Shown here one piece after another: positions 10,120 to 21,994 of a stretch of 64,000 nucleotides of DNA (position 1 is the first letter of the stretch; the number at the start of each line of letters is the position of its first letter). Below the pieces are notes generated by a model that was not told the DNA's origin, made no database searches, and saw only the letters and a list, made by a program, of their open reading frames with translations. The translations under genes were made by a program, and so were the position numbers. The stretch comes from Wurfbainia villosa. Taxonomy: Eukaryota > Streptophyta > Magnoliopsida > Zingiberales > Zingiberaceae. Location: contig CM045990.1 in NCBI GenBank assembly GCA_025175895.1, positions 56,483,704 to 56,547,703 of the forward strand, given 5' to 3'.

Positions 10120-10600
10120 TAGTGGAGTGTGATCGAGCTAAACAATCTTAAACAAAGTGCTTCTTGGGAGGCAACCCAAGTTTAGTTTTAGATTTCCCCT
10201 TGGTTGTATTGCATGCATTTGTTAGATTTTAGTTTTGATATCCATCTCATTTAGAGTTATGACTAGAAATGAACTTAGCTAGGCAAAAATAAAACCCATA
10301 TTAGCCTACACGACGAAATGTATGAGAAGATTCGAATCCTAACACAAAAAGGGGAGAGAAATGGGGACACACGGCCTGACCATGTGTTTTCCCATGGCCG
10401 TGCCTGACTAACCCGTGGCGCACACGGCCTGGCCATGTGTTTTCACACGGCCATGTCGCGCGAGGTTAAAAGGGGTGAGCCATGTGTTTTCACCCCATTT
10501 GCGCCGTGTGCTTCGAAAGCTCTTGCCCTAGCAGTGTGGTTTCGTCTTCCCCACCATCTAGAAGCACTTTTAACCTCTAAGGAAGCCAAAAGAAGCAAGG
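10120..10600 (+). other. Spacer between pol and env-like ORF
   Basis: No gene is seen. At 10365-10500 the spacer repeats the ACACGGCC/GGCCATGTG inverted-repeat module found in the LTR, for example CACACGGCCTGGCCATGTG at 10421-10439. Sharing of an LTR promoter-proximal module with the region just before the env-like ORF suggests a role in expressing that ORF, but this is inference. Confidence 0.6.
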
Positions 10601-12078
10601 ATGAGGAGGACCAAGCATGTAACACCTCGATCCGACGTCTCGGAGAAACGAACAAGGAGAGCCGACGCCCCTCAAGCTCCGGAGGAGGGTAATGCCCTAC
10701 CCACTCTTCTTTTTCGCAACAATGAACATAGAGATAGATATAATATGCTTTCTACTCGTAAACTCACTGTTACTAGGTACTTAGATGAAGATTTGCTAGA
10801 GTCTTTAGGGTTGTTGGGTGATATTCAAGGCCTATTTGCAAAAGTGGGGTGGGAAGAGATGATGGGAATAAGGCACCCAACCTACCCTAGGATAGTTCTA
10901 TAGTTTTTAAGTTCCTTAGAGGCAGAAATTTTAAAAAGTAGAGAGAGCGAGGAGGGTAGAATAACTTTTAGGGTTTTTAACATTGAGCATGAGTGGACCC
11001 TTCACCAATGAAACTCATGCTTTGGCTTGCCGAGTGGGGGAGAGAGAGGACTCCCTATTGGGTTTAACTTTCGTATAGTTTGGACTGATTTGATGGGGGA
11101 GCACGCTTATGACCCATCTAGGGCCAAAGTGTCATGCCTCCAAAGCCCCATTTTCCGATACCTCCACTACATCATAGCCAGTACTATATTTGGTCATGGG
11201 GAGAGTGACGGTGTAGTTATGGCTAGCGAGTTGCTTTGCCTCTGGGACATGCTACAAGAAAGGAGTAGCATCAATGTAGGGTCCCACTTCATCAGACACT
11301 TAGTGAAGATGGGCAAAGCAAAGAGGAGAGATTAATGTGGGAGGCCTACTTACCCACATATGTCATAGGATAGGTATGATTACATTGCATTGAGAATATA
11401 GAGGAGAGCCCTAGGATCGACCTAGGAGTGTGCATGGCCATGAAAATGATTGTGAGAGAAGGAGACTCCTTATGCTTTGTAAGGAAAAATCTGACGGCCC
11501 TTAGGCTCCCCGACCCGGATCGTACCACCATCGCTATACGCGCCAATTGGCGTTTGGACCTGATAGTGGAGTCCCCTCCACATGAGGGACCATCCACATC
11601 GGCGCCCATCTCTCCACCTTTATATCACTCTCCCTCTAGTCCACACATGCATAGGAGCCCACCTAGTCCACACCGACATGAGCTTGCACCCACACCACCA
11701 CCTTTTTCTACTTATGAGCAGGATGCAGGTATGTCGGCCTATGATTTCTCAGAGTTTCGATCGCACCTCGATGACATTTACACTGAGTAGTAGACGCAGA
11801 GGCAACGATGGGAGGAGTTCTACGATGAGGCCCGCATATACTTCCAGAAGGATGTTGTTCGTTGCCAGGATAAAGCCGCCTACCACAGGGAGATGCGGCA
11901 GCACATGCATGCCCAGTAGGCGCAGTGGGCTAGGGAGGAGGAGCATCGAGCAGCCGCTGCATCCACCAACTCCCAGATCGACCACATGTACATGTGGCAT
12001 CAGCGGCTCAACAGTAGGTTCTCCCAGGATCCAGAGATGCCCAGGCTCCCAGATTTTCCACCTCATCCACCATACTAG
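10601..12078 (+). pseudogene. Athila envelope-like ORF, degenerate
   Basis: From the ATG at 10601 one frame reads 100 residues to a TAG (10901), continues past it and a TGA near 11009 through a PSGGERG stretch to 11335, then shifts. A second segment (11428-11790) contains a Pro/Ser/His-rich region and reads past two adjacent TAG codons into a Gln/Arg-rich tail ending near 12078. It resembles the ORF found after pol in Athila elements (often called Athila ORF1 or env-like), which is not a proven envelope protein. At least three of the in-frame TAGs fall where CAG fits. No clear signal peptide or membrane segment is seen. Confidence 0.6.
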
Positions 12079-12094
12079 AGGTATATTTTCATTT

Positions 12095-12110
12095 AAGTCT
12101 GGGGGGAGAC
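12095..12110 (+). promoter_or_regulatory. Upstream polypurine-like motif of the Athila-like element
   Basis: AAGTCTGGGGGGAGAC lies right after the env-like ORF, about 960 bp before the LTR. It repeats the AAGTCTGGGGG core of the terminal polypurine tract at 13051. It could be a secondary plus-strand primer site or a relic of a duplication. Confidence 0.5.
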
Positions 12111-13050
12111 CCCAAGTTTATTTTTTTCCTAGCAGTAGTTTATTTTTTGGTATTTTCATTCATTTATTCATGCATGGGTTGTTAAACTTCTTTCAGTACT
12201 TAGTTTTTGTTATCTATAAAGCTGCCTCAGTAGTATTTATAAAAAAGTTGCTTACATGAGTTGTTCCCATAGGTAGCTTAACTTCATTTATCTCATGGTA
12301 TTTTATTTTATTTTCTTTAATGAATGTTATAGACTTACACTGGTTAGCTTTATTTCTTTACACTTACACATGTTGAACATTCTGAAGGGGATAATCTAGT
12401 ACATACCTAGTTATGATTCATCTCAGTAGCCTAGTACTTTGGAATACATAGGTGACTCTTAGTTTAGCATTTTAGTTACTGGAGATGCTCGGATTGTGTA
12501 AACCCATTTGGAAAAATCAAAATCCCAGTGAGAAGAAAAGAAAAAAAAAAGAGAAGAGAGAAAGCAAAAAGGATGAAAAAGAAAACAAAAAAAAGGAAAA
12601 AGGAAAAAAAAAAGAGAAAGGAAAAAAAAGGAAAAGAGATTATGAGGGATAAAAAACAGTTGTCGTGGATGGAAATGGTTAGGTGCCCCTTTGAGACCGA
12701 GTTAGGTTATTGGGGAAATACCTACTAATATCTCTCAATACCGAGCACGCCTTTGAGACTTTGTGCTAGATCTAGGGAACGCCCCTCACTTTGGGCAGGT
12801 AAGTGCCTAAGAGCTGGAGACCTTAGGAAAGCTATAGGATGACAATTTAACTTACCATGGAATGAGTATCCCCTAAGAAGATTCGCTTAGCATGTGCACG
12901 AGAAGCTAACTTAGTGAATTTCATAGAACATATCTATTTTGCTTTGATTGAAAATACCACTTGATAAATTTAGTTAGCATGCTAAGTATGGAACAATATC
13001 TTTTTAAAATTTCATGGCACTGAGGTTTGCTTGAGGACAAGCAAAGATTT
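12111..13050 (+). other. 3' untranslated zone with a long purine tract
   Basis: No gene is supported. Positions 12528-12640 are about 110 bp of almost pure A/G, which translates as a lysine/arginine/glutamate frame that I do not accept as a protein. The rest is AT-rich and ends at the polypurine tract. Confidence 0.6.
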
Positions 13051-13064
13051 AAGTCTGGGGGAAG
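13051..13064 (+). promoter_or_regulatory. Terminal polypurine tract, Athila-like element
   Basis: AAGTCTGGGGGAAG directly abuts the 3' LTR start TGATGTGAGCG at 13065, the expected place for the plus-strand primer. Confidence 0.75.
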
Positions 13065-16000
13065 TGATGTGAGCGAAATATATAGAATTTTAGGAGTAGT
13101 TTTCGCTCACATCTCATTACATTTTATGTTAGTTTCATGCATATGTCATTCTATTTTGCATGCATTTCCTATTTTCTGATTCAGAGGTCTGCTCTTTGTA
13201 CTTTTATGTGCAGGATAACATTTCGGGGGAAAAAGGCGCACTTTCGGAGCAAAAGAAGGACATTTTACAGCTAGATGCAGAATGGGACATGGGCAGGGCA
13301 TGTGGCTACACACGGTTGTGTCCAATGGGAGAGATTAGCCACCCGACATACCGCCATGTGTTTCCACATGACCGTGTGGCGGCCCGCTAGATTTGCACGA
13401 CTAGGGTTTTTTCAGTTTTTGTAGCGGTCCGAGGTGATGTCTATATAAGGATGGCTCCTCCCAAACCCTAGGGGGGAGGCACGATGGCTAGGATGGCACG
13501 CCAAAGCCCTAAAAAGCTTCAGGAACTCACAACGCGGAGGAGGAACGCCGCCGAAGGTCCACGCCTTGCACTTCAACGTCGGAGAGAAGACAACGAAAGC
13601 ATTGTAATCCTTTGTTCCTGAGTTTTATGTTAGTGAAAGCCCTAGAACCAATCATGTGATGATTGTTGTATGGACTTTATTATATCATATTCCTATTTAT
13701 AAAGGAATGGTTATTATATTTACTTGTATTGGTGCCAAATAACTAAGTATAATAATGTCCTTGAGTAGTAGGTTCTTATCTATATCAATCGATTGGTTGA
13801 ATCGATAATGAGATGATATAGAGAACACTACTCTTAATCATTCTTAGTCAAGTATTAACATTCAGGGACAATGTTAATGCGTAGAGACTAGCATGTAGGT
13901 CAACACGATGACTTGATCTCACAAGTCATGGATATGAGATATCAAGTTGACACATGGGTATGCATTGGAGAATGTATACTGAATGACCCACCATGAGAAA
14001 GTATCATGGATTGTTATATGAGTGTCATATACTTTCTCATGTGACTATTAGTATGACTTTTAGTTCTTGGACCTGAAGTCACCATGGTTCCCTATATAAG
14101 GAGTTGCATACTTTGGCTTCGTCAAACGTCACCCGTAAATGGGTGGACTATAAAGGCGATTACTGGGTATGTAACAAATTATGTGGAGGGATGTGAGTGA
14201 TGTAGATGGGATCCCTCCTATATGACGGGAGTGACATCGTTATTCTTGATAGAGTGAGACCACGAAGTGCATGGTCATGCCCAAATGAGTTAATATGAGA
14301 TATTGAGCTCATTTGATTAGAGTGAGTCTACTTGGAGTTCAAGATATAGATTGTATCAAGGATGACATGGTCTATGTCTCAATTGGTCAATCTAGATGTC
14401 AAGGATAGAGGGACATTGTCACATATTGTGAGAGTCATAATTAGTAGTCACAAAGGTGATGTTGGATCTCAACATTCTTGTAACATGGGTAGCAATGATG
14501 TGTTGCTAGATACTGCTCATTGCTTATGTTCCTAAATCGGTTTAGGAGCATTGCCAATGTTACAAGAACCTATAGGGTCACACACAAAGGGAAATTAGAT
14601 GGAGATTAGGTTCATATGATGAACCATGAGGATTAGGTTCATGGGATGAACCAAATTGGATTAAGAGTAATCCAAATTAGACTAATTGAGTTAGACTCAA
14701 TTTGATTCAAGTGTTGAATGAGTCTAATTTAGATTTGATTCATTAGGTCAATTTAAATTAATGAATAGGGATTCATTAAATCAAATTGACTTGAATCAAG
14801 TGGTTAGATTTGATCAACCATGGGAGATAAGAGGTCAAGTTTGACTTGACTTAATAGGGAAGATGAATGGTCAATTTTGACTTGACCATTTGCCATGTCA
14901 TGGTGACTTGGCATGGGGGCCGGCCAATTGTGGTGTTCCACATCATCATGGACTTATCATGTGGTTCCACCTCATGAGGGAGACAAAGATCCATAGGCTC
15001 TTGGAGTTACATGCATGCATGTACCCCCCAACAATAAGTAGCCGACCACTTTCATTTGATGAATGAATTCATTTTTGTATGTAACTTCATCATCTTCTTC
15101 CTAGCTCTCCTTCTTGCTCTCCCAAGACCTCCTTGGCCGAAATACCTAAAGGGTGCTAGCACATTCTAAGGTGTTTTCTCCACCATTTTTCCGTGTGGAT
15201 ACTTGTAGAGGAGTGTACACTTGACACTCTTGAGTTTCGGCAAAGCGTTTGGACGAGCGGGATAAGCGAAGGGCGTCGCTACGAGGGTAATACTCTCACC
15301 TTCTAGATCTAAGGTAGATCTAGGGTTTTATAAACACATACATGTTTTTATTTTTATATATCTTCGCACGGATCCGTGGCTGGACTTTCGGGGTTTCCGC
15401 AACGCAAAAAGCGGTTTTTACGGCTCGAAAAGTCCAACATTTTATTCCTTATGTATTCGAACATAAACATGTTTTGTGATTCTTCCTTCATATACATGGA
15501 GTAGTACTTTTGATTCTAGGATTAGGGAGTAGCTTATGTGGACATTACAATGTTGGTTCATGTTAAATTCTGCCTTTGAGTTTGATTTGACAATTGGTAG
15601 TTGTTTTTACTATATCTGTGCGTGTTTGGTTTTCTATCTGCTGTGCTTAGGCGATACGAGGTGTGACAACCCTCGTATTTAAGATTTAGGAGATTTTATA
15701 TAAGGAACCTAGAGGTAAACTTGATCTCCTGTAACTGTGGGTAGAAGGGTGCGGTGGAATCGGAAACGGTTCATCATAGGGATTGATTTGCCATCCTCGT
15801 ACCGCCTATCCCGTCCTTTTAGGCAGAGATAGCTCCCAGTAGATGCGGCAGCTCATCGAGAGAGTGTATGATGTCCCTTCCATAAAACTATAGATAAACG
15901 TCTAGACAACACCAATTGACAGCATTGTTTTGTGATACACAAGCGAAATCGAAGTCCTAGAATCACCTTTGAAGACCTCGGTACACTCCCTTCCTCCTCC

Positions 16001-16238
16001 GTGTGACACCGTATAGAGTAAAGTCCACCGACAACCCTCACCAATCGAAACCTCTTAGAGTTACGTCCGAATAATTACAACCACTGAATATATTGATATT
16101 CAAATCCCAGTCCCTGTGGGATCGATAATCTTTATTACTTGACGACATCCGTGCACTTACGGGCGTTGAGCGCGAGCGCGCACTTTGAGTCTTCGACGGT
16201 CTTCGTCGCGAGATTTGAGGTTGCGTTCGTGCGCATCA
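13065..16238 (+). mobile_element. Athila-like element 3' LTR, split by F
   Basis: The LTR parts are 13065-13627 and 15445-16238, similar to 4677-6037 with scattered substitutions. They are interrupted by solo LTR F with the 5-bp duplication tttta. Without F the LTR is about 1357 bp. The frames at 13160 and 16185 (+) and 15853 (-) match chance frames of the other LTR and are not genes. Confidence 0.85.
13628..15439 (+). mobile_element. Solo LTR F, 1812 bp
   Basis: The segment begins TGTTAGTGAAAG and ends GTCCAACA, flanked by tttta on both sides (13623-13627 and 15440-15444). There is no interior, no second LTR and no coding frame. TG...CA ends and a 5-bp duplication identify an LTR left after LTR-LTR recombination. 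The family is not otherwise present here; copia or gypsy cannot be decided from the LTR alone. Orientation is inferred from the TGTTAG start. Confidence 0.8.
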
Positions 16239-17133
16239 ACAGGCATGAAATCAAGTATAACAAAAGAAAATACCAAAAATCAAGTTAAAAACCTAATACG
16301 ACAGCCATCGCGTGCTCGCAATACACATCACCGATCAATCGAGCATCACGATCGGCAACTGATTTAATTTTACGATTTTGAGCGAAATTCAAAAATGCAC
16401 CAGAAATTATAGAAAATTCGAAAAATCATGAAATTTGGGGAACATATTTTTGATAAGTCCCTTTATCAGTGAAAAATTATTTTTCATGAAAATGAATTTA
16501 ATTTTCAAACATTTTGCAAAAACTCAAAGATGTTGAAAAATACTAAAGTTTTTATCAACTTGAAAGCCTAGTTTTGCCTTGAATTTTTTTAAAACATGAA
16601 CTTGCAGTTTATAAAACATGAAATTGTTTTAAAACATTTGAAATATCCAACCATGATCTTTGGGCAATATATCTATGAATTAAACATATGCTCTCTCCAT
16701 GATTGGTCTATTATTGCTATCATGATACCTATAATGACTCATCAAAATGTCACAATCATAAGTGAGTCATTTGTTTCATCCTAACATCTCACTCATGCTA
16801 TGTTTTCAATCAAGTTAGCCTATAGTGAGTGTGAGATGTACCTAAAGGTATTTATACTTAACCATTAATTTTATGCAATTCTACTAAGGTTAAGTATCTA
16901 TATCCTAAAACACCCAATATGATCATAAAATCACATATTATCAATCATGATCAAATATTTTCAATTATTACATATCATGATCATAAATCAAACAATATTC
17001 ATGATTCTATATTATGATCACATTATCATCACCAAACACTAAAAATCAAAAATCATGACCCACATCATCCTAAGTCAACCAATTAACATGATATAATTTA
17101 AGTCCAAGTATGGTCGACTATCCTAAGGTTTTT
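16239..17133 (-). other. C 3' noncoding zone
   Basis: This AT-rich zone has no credible gene. It aligns with 47590-48537 of D, including a shared segment around ATCATGAAATTTGGGGAAC, confirming that it is the post-gag region of C. Repeated ATGATCAT-type words are common. Confidence 0.7.
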
Positions 17134-18310
17134 CTAACCCTTGAGGATGGATTTGGGAACCCTATATAAGTTCTTTCCTATAGGGTTCACCAAAAACTCC
17201 TTAGGGATCCATTTCCTAGCTACCATTGTATTTTTAGCTTGTCCCCTAGCAATTAGGCAATGGTAGACCTTTTCATTCTTGGTCCCCTTATATCCTAGGC
17301 CCTTCTTGTTAAAGCTAGCCCTTTGGCTCCCAATTATCATGTTCAAAGTGTTGGAGCCAATGGTAAATTTTTCTAAGGCCTTAGTTAAATGATCTACCTT
17401 TTCCCTTAAGGCCTTGTTTTCTTCAATACATGTAGCATTAACATTAAAATGAATATAATCATCATGTGAGCATACATTATCAAAACTAGAAGAAGAAACA
17501 TTATAATTAACATTTAAATATGGTTTTTCTATCTTTTCTTCTAGGGCCTTAAATTCATTTTGCATGCTTTTGTTTTTCTTTTTAGCCCTAAATAAGTCCT
17601 TAGTTAAACTAGTAATCATGGAAATAACTTTCTTGGGAGGAAGATTCGTTACCTCACTTACCCAATCTTCTTTTTCCGATTTCGATGAGGTAGATGCTCC
17701 CCTTCACTTGAGCTCTCCTCCTCACTTGAACTTCTTTCTTCTTCCTCGGAGGAGGTGGAGTCTAGATCTTCTATTGTCATTAAGGCAAGGCTTGTGAAGG
17801 CTTGATCTTCCTCCGATGAGGATGAAGGATCATCCCATGTTGCCTTGTGTGCCTTAGCCTTCCCTTTTTCCTTGGTTTTCTTTTCATCCTCCTTCTTGTT
17901 CTCTTTCTTCTTCTCTTCTTTCTTCCTCCTTTCTTCTTTTCTTTTGTTCAAGAGGGGACAATCATCTGTTATATGTCCCTCTCCTTGGCAATTGAAGCAT
18001 ATTATCTTTCTTCTTGGCCTTCTTCCCCTATCATGAGATTTATTAAATTTAAAGCTTTTCAATGCACCTTTACTTTCCTTACCATGTATGCTTCCTCATT
18101 GCTATCCATGGAGGAGGAGGATTCTTCATCCGATGAGGAAGGTGACATCTCCTTCTTTTTCTTCCCTTTGTTGGCTATGAGCGCTACTCCCCTTGATGGT
18201 TTGATTGGCTCTTCTACTACTCCTTCAAGCCTTGTATCATGTAATTCCATGGTGGAGAAAAACTCTTCTAGAGTGCTCACCTCTAGATTCTTCGAAATAT
18301 AGAAAGAGTC
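17134..18310 (-). pseudogene. gag: C gag, C-terminal two thirds (frameshifted)
   Basis: It continues, on the minus strand, from 32871 after removal of A2. Segments in different frames give the FYISKNLEVSTLEEFFSTME region (18308 down), a CCHC zinc knuckle (CFNCQGEGHITDDC, near 18000), a Lys/Glu- and Ser/Glu-rich linker and the C-terminal LVNPIGKNLYRVPKSILKG end at 17134. It matches the intact D gag over its whole length. Frameshifts near 18060 and 17640 and the A2 insertion inactivate it. Gag would form the particle and bind RNA. Confidence 0.85.
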
Positions 18311-19762
18311 TATTGGTGCAATCGACCCAGTTTGAGTCAAGCAGTACCTTGATAGTAATTTGATGATAGATAAAACTCATGACATGGTATTGTCATGGGA
18401 AAGTCCAACATGGGGTTGGCATGGAAAATCCAAGCATGGAGCTTGGTGTGGGATAAGTCCAAAGCATTGCGAAGCCATGCGCTTGGTGCTTGGTGAGAAA
18501 TGCATTGCGAAGTCATGCACTTGGTGCATGTGGGAAGTCTTGAGGACTTGGTAAGTTCACTAGGCTCTGGGTCTTTGAGTCGGTGAAGGATGACATTGCG
18601 AAGTCGTGCGCTTGGTGCATCCGAGGGACCGCTGGACAGGGAGCGAATGGAGTGAGCCCAAAAGGAAGCATACTTCGAGGGCATGAGACGTGAAGGATGA
18701 CATTGTGAAGTCGTGCACTTGGCACATCCGAGGGATGTAGGCCGAGGGAAGAGAGCTTCGGTGGGGAACTCCATGAGGGATGATGTGGATTTAGCCAAGT
18801 GGCTAAGACTGAGTGTCGGAGGCTCAAACTTGATGTTTGAGGGTTTACCCGATGGTCGGATGCTCAAACAACTTGGTGTTTGAGGTTTTGCTCGATGTCA
18901 GTCGACTGGCATAGGTGCCGGTTCGACTGGTCTAAGTCGACTAGGGTTTGACTGGTGTTACACTTGCGGTTTTGTGCTTGGTAGTCGACTGCCATGGACT
19001 GGCAGTCGACTGATGTCGACAGCAGTCGACTGCCGAGGGATGGCAGTCGACTGATGGGAGTGTCGTGAGCACAGAACGCTCCATAGCCGACTGGGCAGTC
19101 GGCTACTAGGTCACCAGTCGACTGCCATGGACTGGCAGTCGACTGGTAGGTGATCTGTTGGAACTTATCCGACGTGGATCTGGCCGTTGTGAGACAACGA
19201 CTACAGTGGCAGTCGATTGATGGGCGTGAAAACAGCTTGATGCAGGTTATAAATTGAGCTCAAGATGGAGGATTTCGCCAAGACTTGTGTGAAGCTATTG
19301 GAGGGGAATTGCTGCTGCATTCCAGACCTTCAAGAGCCATCTAAAGCAAGCTACAAGCAAAGGGTTCAAAGCAAGCCTTGTATAGTGTTCTTTACGTATA
19401 TTTCATATTTTTCTTTGTATTGCTTGTATTTCATATATTACTTGTTGTAATAGCTTGTGAGAGGTTTCTCCACCTCCGACGTGTAGTCGAGAAGGAGTTT
19501 AGTTAGTGTCGTGCGCATAACTAGAGCTCGGTGAGCTCGCCCGTGGAGTAGGAATCATTCGGTTCCGAACCATGTATATGCTTGTGTATTGCTTGTGATT
19601 GTTATGTGTTGTTAGTATTGTAATTATCATTGTTATTCCGCTGTGCTAACAACAATCGTAGACAAGCGACGCAATGATAACGAGCAAATTATGTCATCGA
19701 ACGAAAGAGGGCTATTCACCTCCCTCTAGCCGACCACATCTACACTCCATATCGATCCTACA
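18311..19762 (+). mobile_element. A2 5' LTR, 1452 bp
   Basis: It starts TATTGGTGCAATC (one change from TGTTGG) and ends ATCGATCCTACA. It has three spaced copies of a GAAGTCGTGCGCTTGGTGCA-type module at about 18500, 18599 and 18706, the CAGTCGACTG array at 18897-19218, a TATA box TTATAAATT at 19247 and the C-rich stretch near 19712-19730. The minus-strand frames at 18337-18867 are shadows of these repeats. Confidence 0.9.
18897..19218. repeat. CAGTCGACTG array in A2 5' LTR
   Basis: Six exact palindromes (18899, 19003, 19023, 19043, 19114, 19135) plus about five near copies. Pairs flank short spacers so that larger inverted repeats form: at 19114-19144 two 13-bp arms (box plus CCA/TGG) enclose 5 bp, and a near copy lies at 18982-19012. 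The last box ends about 29 bp before the TATA box. Confidence 0.85.
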
Positions 19763-19764
19763 AG

Positions 19765-19776
19765 TGGTATCAGATC
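19765..19776 (+). promoter_or_regulatory. A2 primer-binding site, initiator tRNA-Met type
   Basis: TGGTATCAGATC lies two bases after the LTR end and matches the usual plant copia site TGGTATCAGAGC except at one base. Confidence 0.8.
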
Positions 19777-19820
19777 AAAGGTCGCTCTTCAAGGACTAAC
19801 CGCCACGAGAGCACTACAAA

Positions 19821-21401
19821 ATGGCCGGCTACAACCTTCAACCACCAAAGTTCGAAGGAGATTTTCTATGGTGGAGAAGAAAAATGGAGGTATATCTAGA
19901 AACCGATTTTGATTTTATGCTAATCTTAGAAAACGGTTTCAAATTGCCTAGGGATGAAAGAAATAGGCAAATTGAGAAGTCAAGGTGGACCCAAGACCAA
20001 ATAAAGAACTTCAAGACAAATCTCGAGGTAATAAAATTACTTGGTGATTTGTTACCTAATCATATTTGGTCTAGATTGGGTGACTATAGGGATGCAAAGG
20101 AATTATGGGAAAAGATAATGAAATTTCAAGAAAATTCCCAACCGACACAAGTAGAGGAAGATACCGTGGAAGAAAGCCCATCCACATTTGAAGATGTTGA
20201 TGATTTGGTGGAGACCTCCACTTCTAGCATTGAGGGGGAGGAAAGGATTTCCATTCCGGAGCAAGATCAAAATGAAGCTTCTACCTCCGGAAGAAGTGAA
20301 GAGGCCTCCACCAACTCCCTAGGTAACTCGTGTATTATAATTAATCGTAAAGATTATATAATTTGTTTTGAGTGTAGGGAGAAAGGGCATTACAAAAGTA
20401 AGTGCCCAAAATTGGCTAAGGAGAAGGTATAGGCACCAAAAACTCAAAAATCAAAAGATGTCGGAGTTCCCACAACTAAAAGCAAAGAGCACATTGTGTG
20501 CTTTAAATGCAATCAAAAGGGATACTACCGAAGTCAATGCCCTAGTGGGAGGAAGAAAGGGCAAGAAGGTGTATCTCATGTAGGGGGAGCTTCAAAAGCT
20601 AACCCTAAGGTACATTTAGTTAATGCACCTTCAATTCCTAAAGTCAAAAAGCATGCTAAGAATTATTTTAGTTCTCTTGCTATTATCAATGAAAAGCATG
20701 CTAGGAGAAACAATAAGGTTTATTGCTTAGGTGCCAAGCATGTTCATATAACTAAGGATAAACCTAGGACTCATAATTCTAGAAATATTTTGCCTAGGGA
20801 ATCAATTAGGAGAGTAGAAGAAAATTTGGGTATAAATCCCAAAAAGTCAAGTTACATGCCTAAGAACAAGAGGCCTTCCCAAAAATCTAATGAAAATTCA
20901 AAATTGAAGAAATTAGAGCTAGAAAACCAAGTCTTGAGGTCAAGACTTGAGAGAATGGAGAAAACCCTTAGAATCATAGAAAATTCAATTCTAGGGTCAA
21001 ATGTCCAAAAGTCAAGACCTAAGGCTCAAAAATGGTCTAAGGGAAATGAAGGTTTGGGTCACAAATCTAAGCCCAAGAAGACTTATCATAATGTTCCATT
21101 TGATTATGGAACCACATCTAGGTCTAGAAAAACCAAGGCTAATAGGGAAGTTATCCCTAAGACTAGCCATGGTGTGTGCTTAGTGGCTAAGAACTTAAGG
21201 AAAACCAAGAAAGCCACTAAGAAGGTCAAAGGAGGAGTCACCTCTAGAATTGACCTAGGAAAGACCCAAAAGACTATGGTTTTAAAGCCAAAAAGGGTCT
21301 TTAGGAAGGTATCTAGGGAAGTCATCCCTAGAGAATACCTTGTTAACCCAAGGAGCTCCAATAGATATTGGGTTCCTAAAAGCGTGATCGATTCACGCTA
21401 A
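19821..21401 (+). pseudogene. gag: A2 gag, one amber stop
   Basis: A single frame of 527 codons from the ATG at 19821 (MAGYNLQPPKFEGDF) to 21401 is broken only by a TAG at 20430-20432, where CAG would fit. Residues 1-130 resemble the Sirevirus capsid region. A CCHC zinc knuckle lies at 182-195 (CFECREKGHYKSKC). A second at 227-240 has Tyr in place of the His (CFKCNQKGYYRSQC). A Lys-rich coiled-coil segment follows, and the end reads EYLVNPRSSNRYWVPKSVIDSR. No protease follows. Gag packages RNA; this copy makes at most a 203-residue product unless the stop is read through. Confidence 0.85.
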
Positions 21402-21994
21402 ATGGGTTAGGGTGTGTCAACCCTAAGTGGATGGGTAGTTAACCTAACCATAGTAGAGTTGACACATTAGGGTGTGCCAATATGTTTGAGAAGTTAAAAA
21501 TGATTAAATTGGCACAAGTAGGTATTAGAGGTATTGGTGTGCCATTTTGGGTTTATGGCACACTTGGGAGAAAATGGCTATTAAGGCAAAAATGGACTTA
21601 ACCCTAGAAATGACAATTTGGATTTAACACTTAGGTATTTTATACCTTAGTATATTTTACTTGCCATGATTTTTTTGTCTTGCCATGTCATGACATCATT
21701 TTCATTTTTATCTATAAAAATGTCATGATCATGTTTAGAATTATTTTTAGATGTCATGTATGCTTAGATGTCTCTCACATGCCATGACATCATGATTTTG
21801 GCACATGCTTAGTTAAATCATATTTATGCCATAATCATCTTCATGCATATAGCTAAAATGAAATTAAGGACTATGACATGATTTGATGGGAATCAAATAA
21901 TATTGCATAGAAATATGCATGAAACCATTAAATGAACAAAAACCCACATCTCACTAAAAACTTGACTTGTATGTGTTTTACACATCTAGATACA
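21402..21994 (+). other. A2 post-gag noncoding zone
   Basis: No gene is seen. There are several short repeats of the GTGTGCCA/GGCACAC type (about 21410-21570), then AT-rich DNA with the palindrome ATGTCATGACAT near 21687. It matches E at 2730-3100. It ends at the truncated left edge of B1. Confidence 0.65.

Larger units (their letters stand above)
4677..16238 (+). mobile_element. Athila-like Ty3/gypsy retrotransposon
   Basis: LTRs of 1361 bp (4677-6037) and about 1357 bp (13065-16238, after removing nested F) start TGATGTGAGCG and end ATCA. Putative target copies acaag (4672-4676) and acagg (16239-16243) differ by one base. The primer-binding site at 6044 matches the tRNA-Asp type used by Athila elements. 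The order is gag, reverse transcriptase, RNase H, integrase, then an envelope-like ORF. Zinc knuckle and protease are missing and there are several frameshifts, so this copy is not autonomous. It is inserted in the 3' noncoding zone of C. Confidence 0.9.

Noticed and set aside
10601..12078. A true retroviral envelope gene
   Set aside because: No signal peptide, fusion peptide or membrane span can be seen; only position and similarity to the Athila post-pol ORF support the name env-like.
12528..12728. Lysine-rich 66-residue frame
   Set aside because: It is the translation of a 110-bp purine tract in the 3' untranslated zone of the Athila-like element; any frame would be open.
20430..20432. 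Programmed amber readthrough in A2 gag
   Set aside because: The sequence after TAG is GCACCA, not a known readthrough context, and the H gag amber is at a different place; CAG decay explains both.
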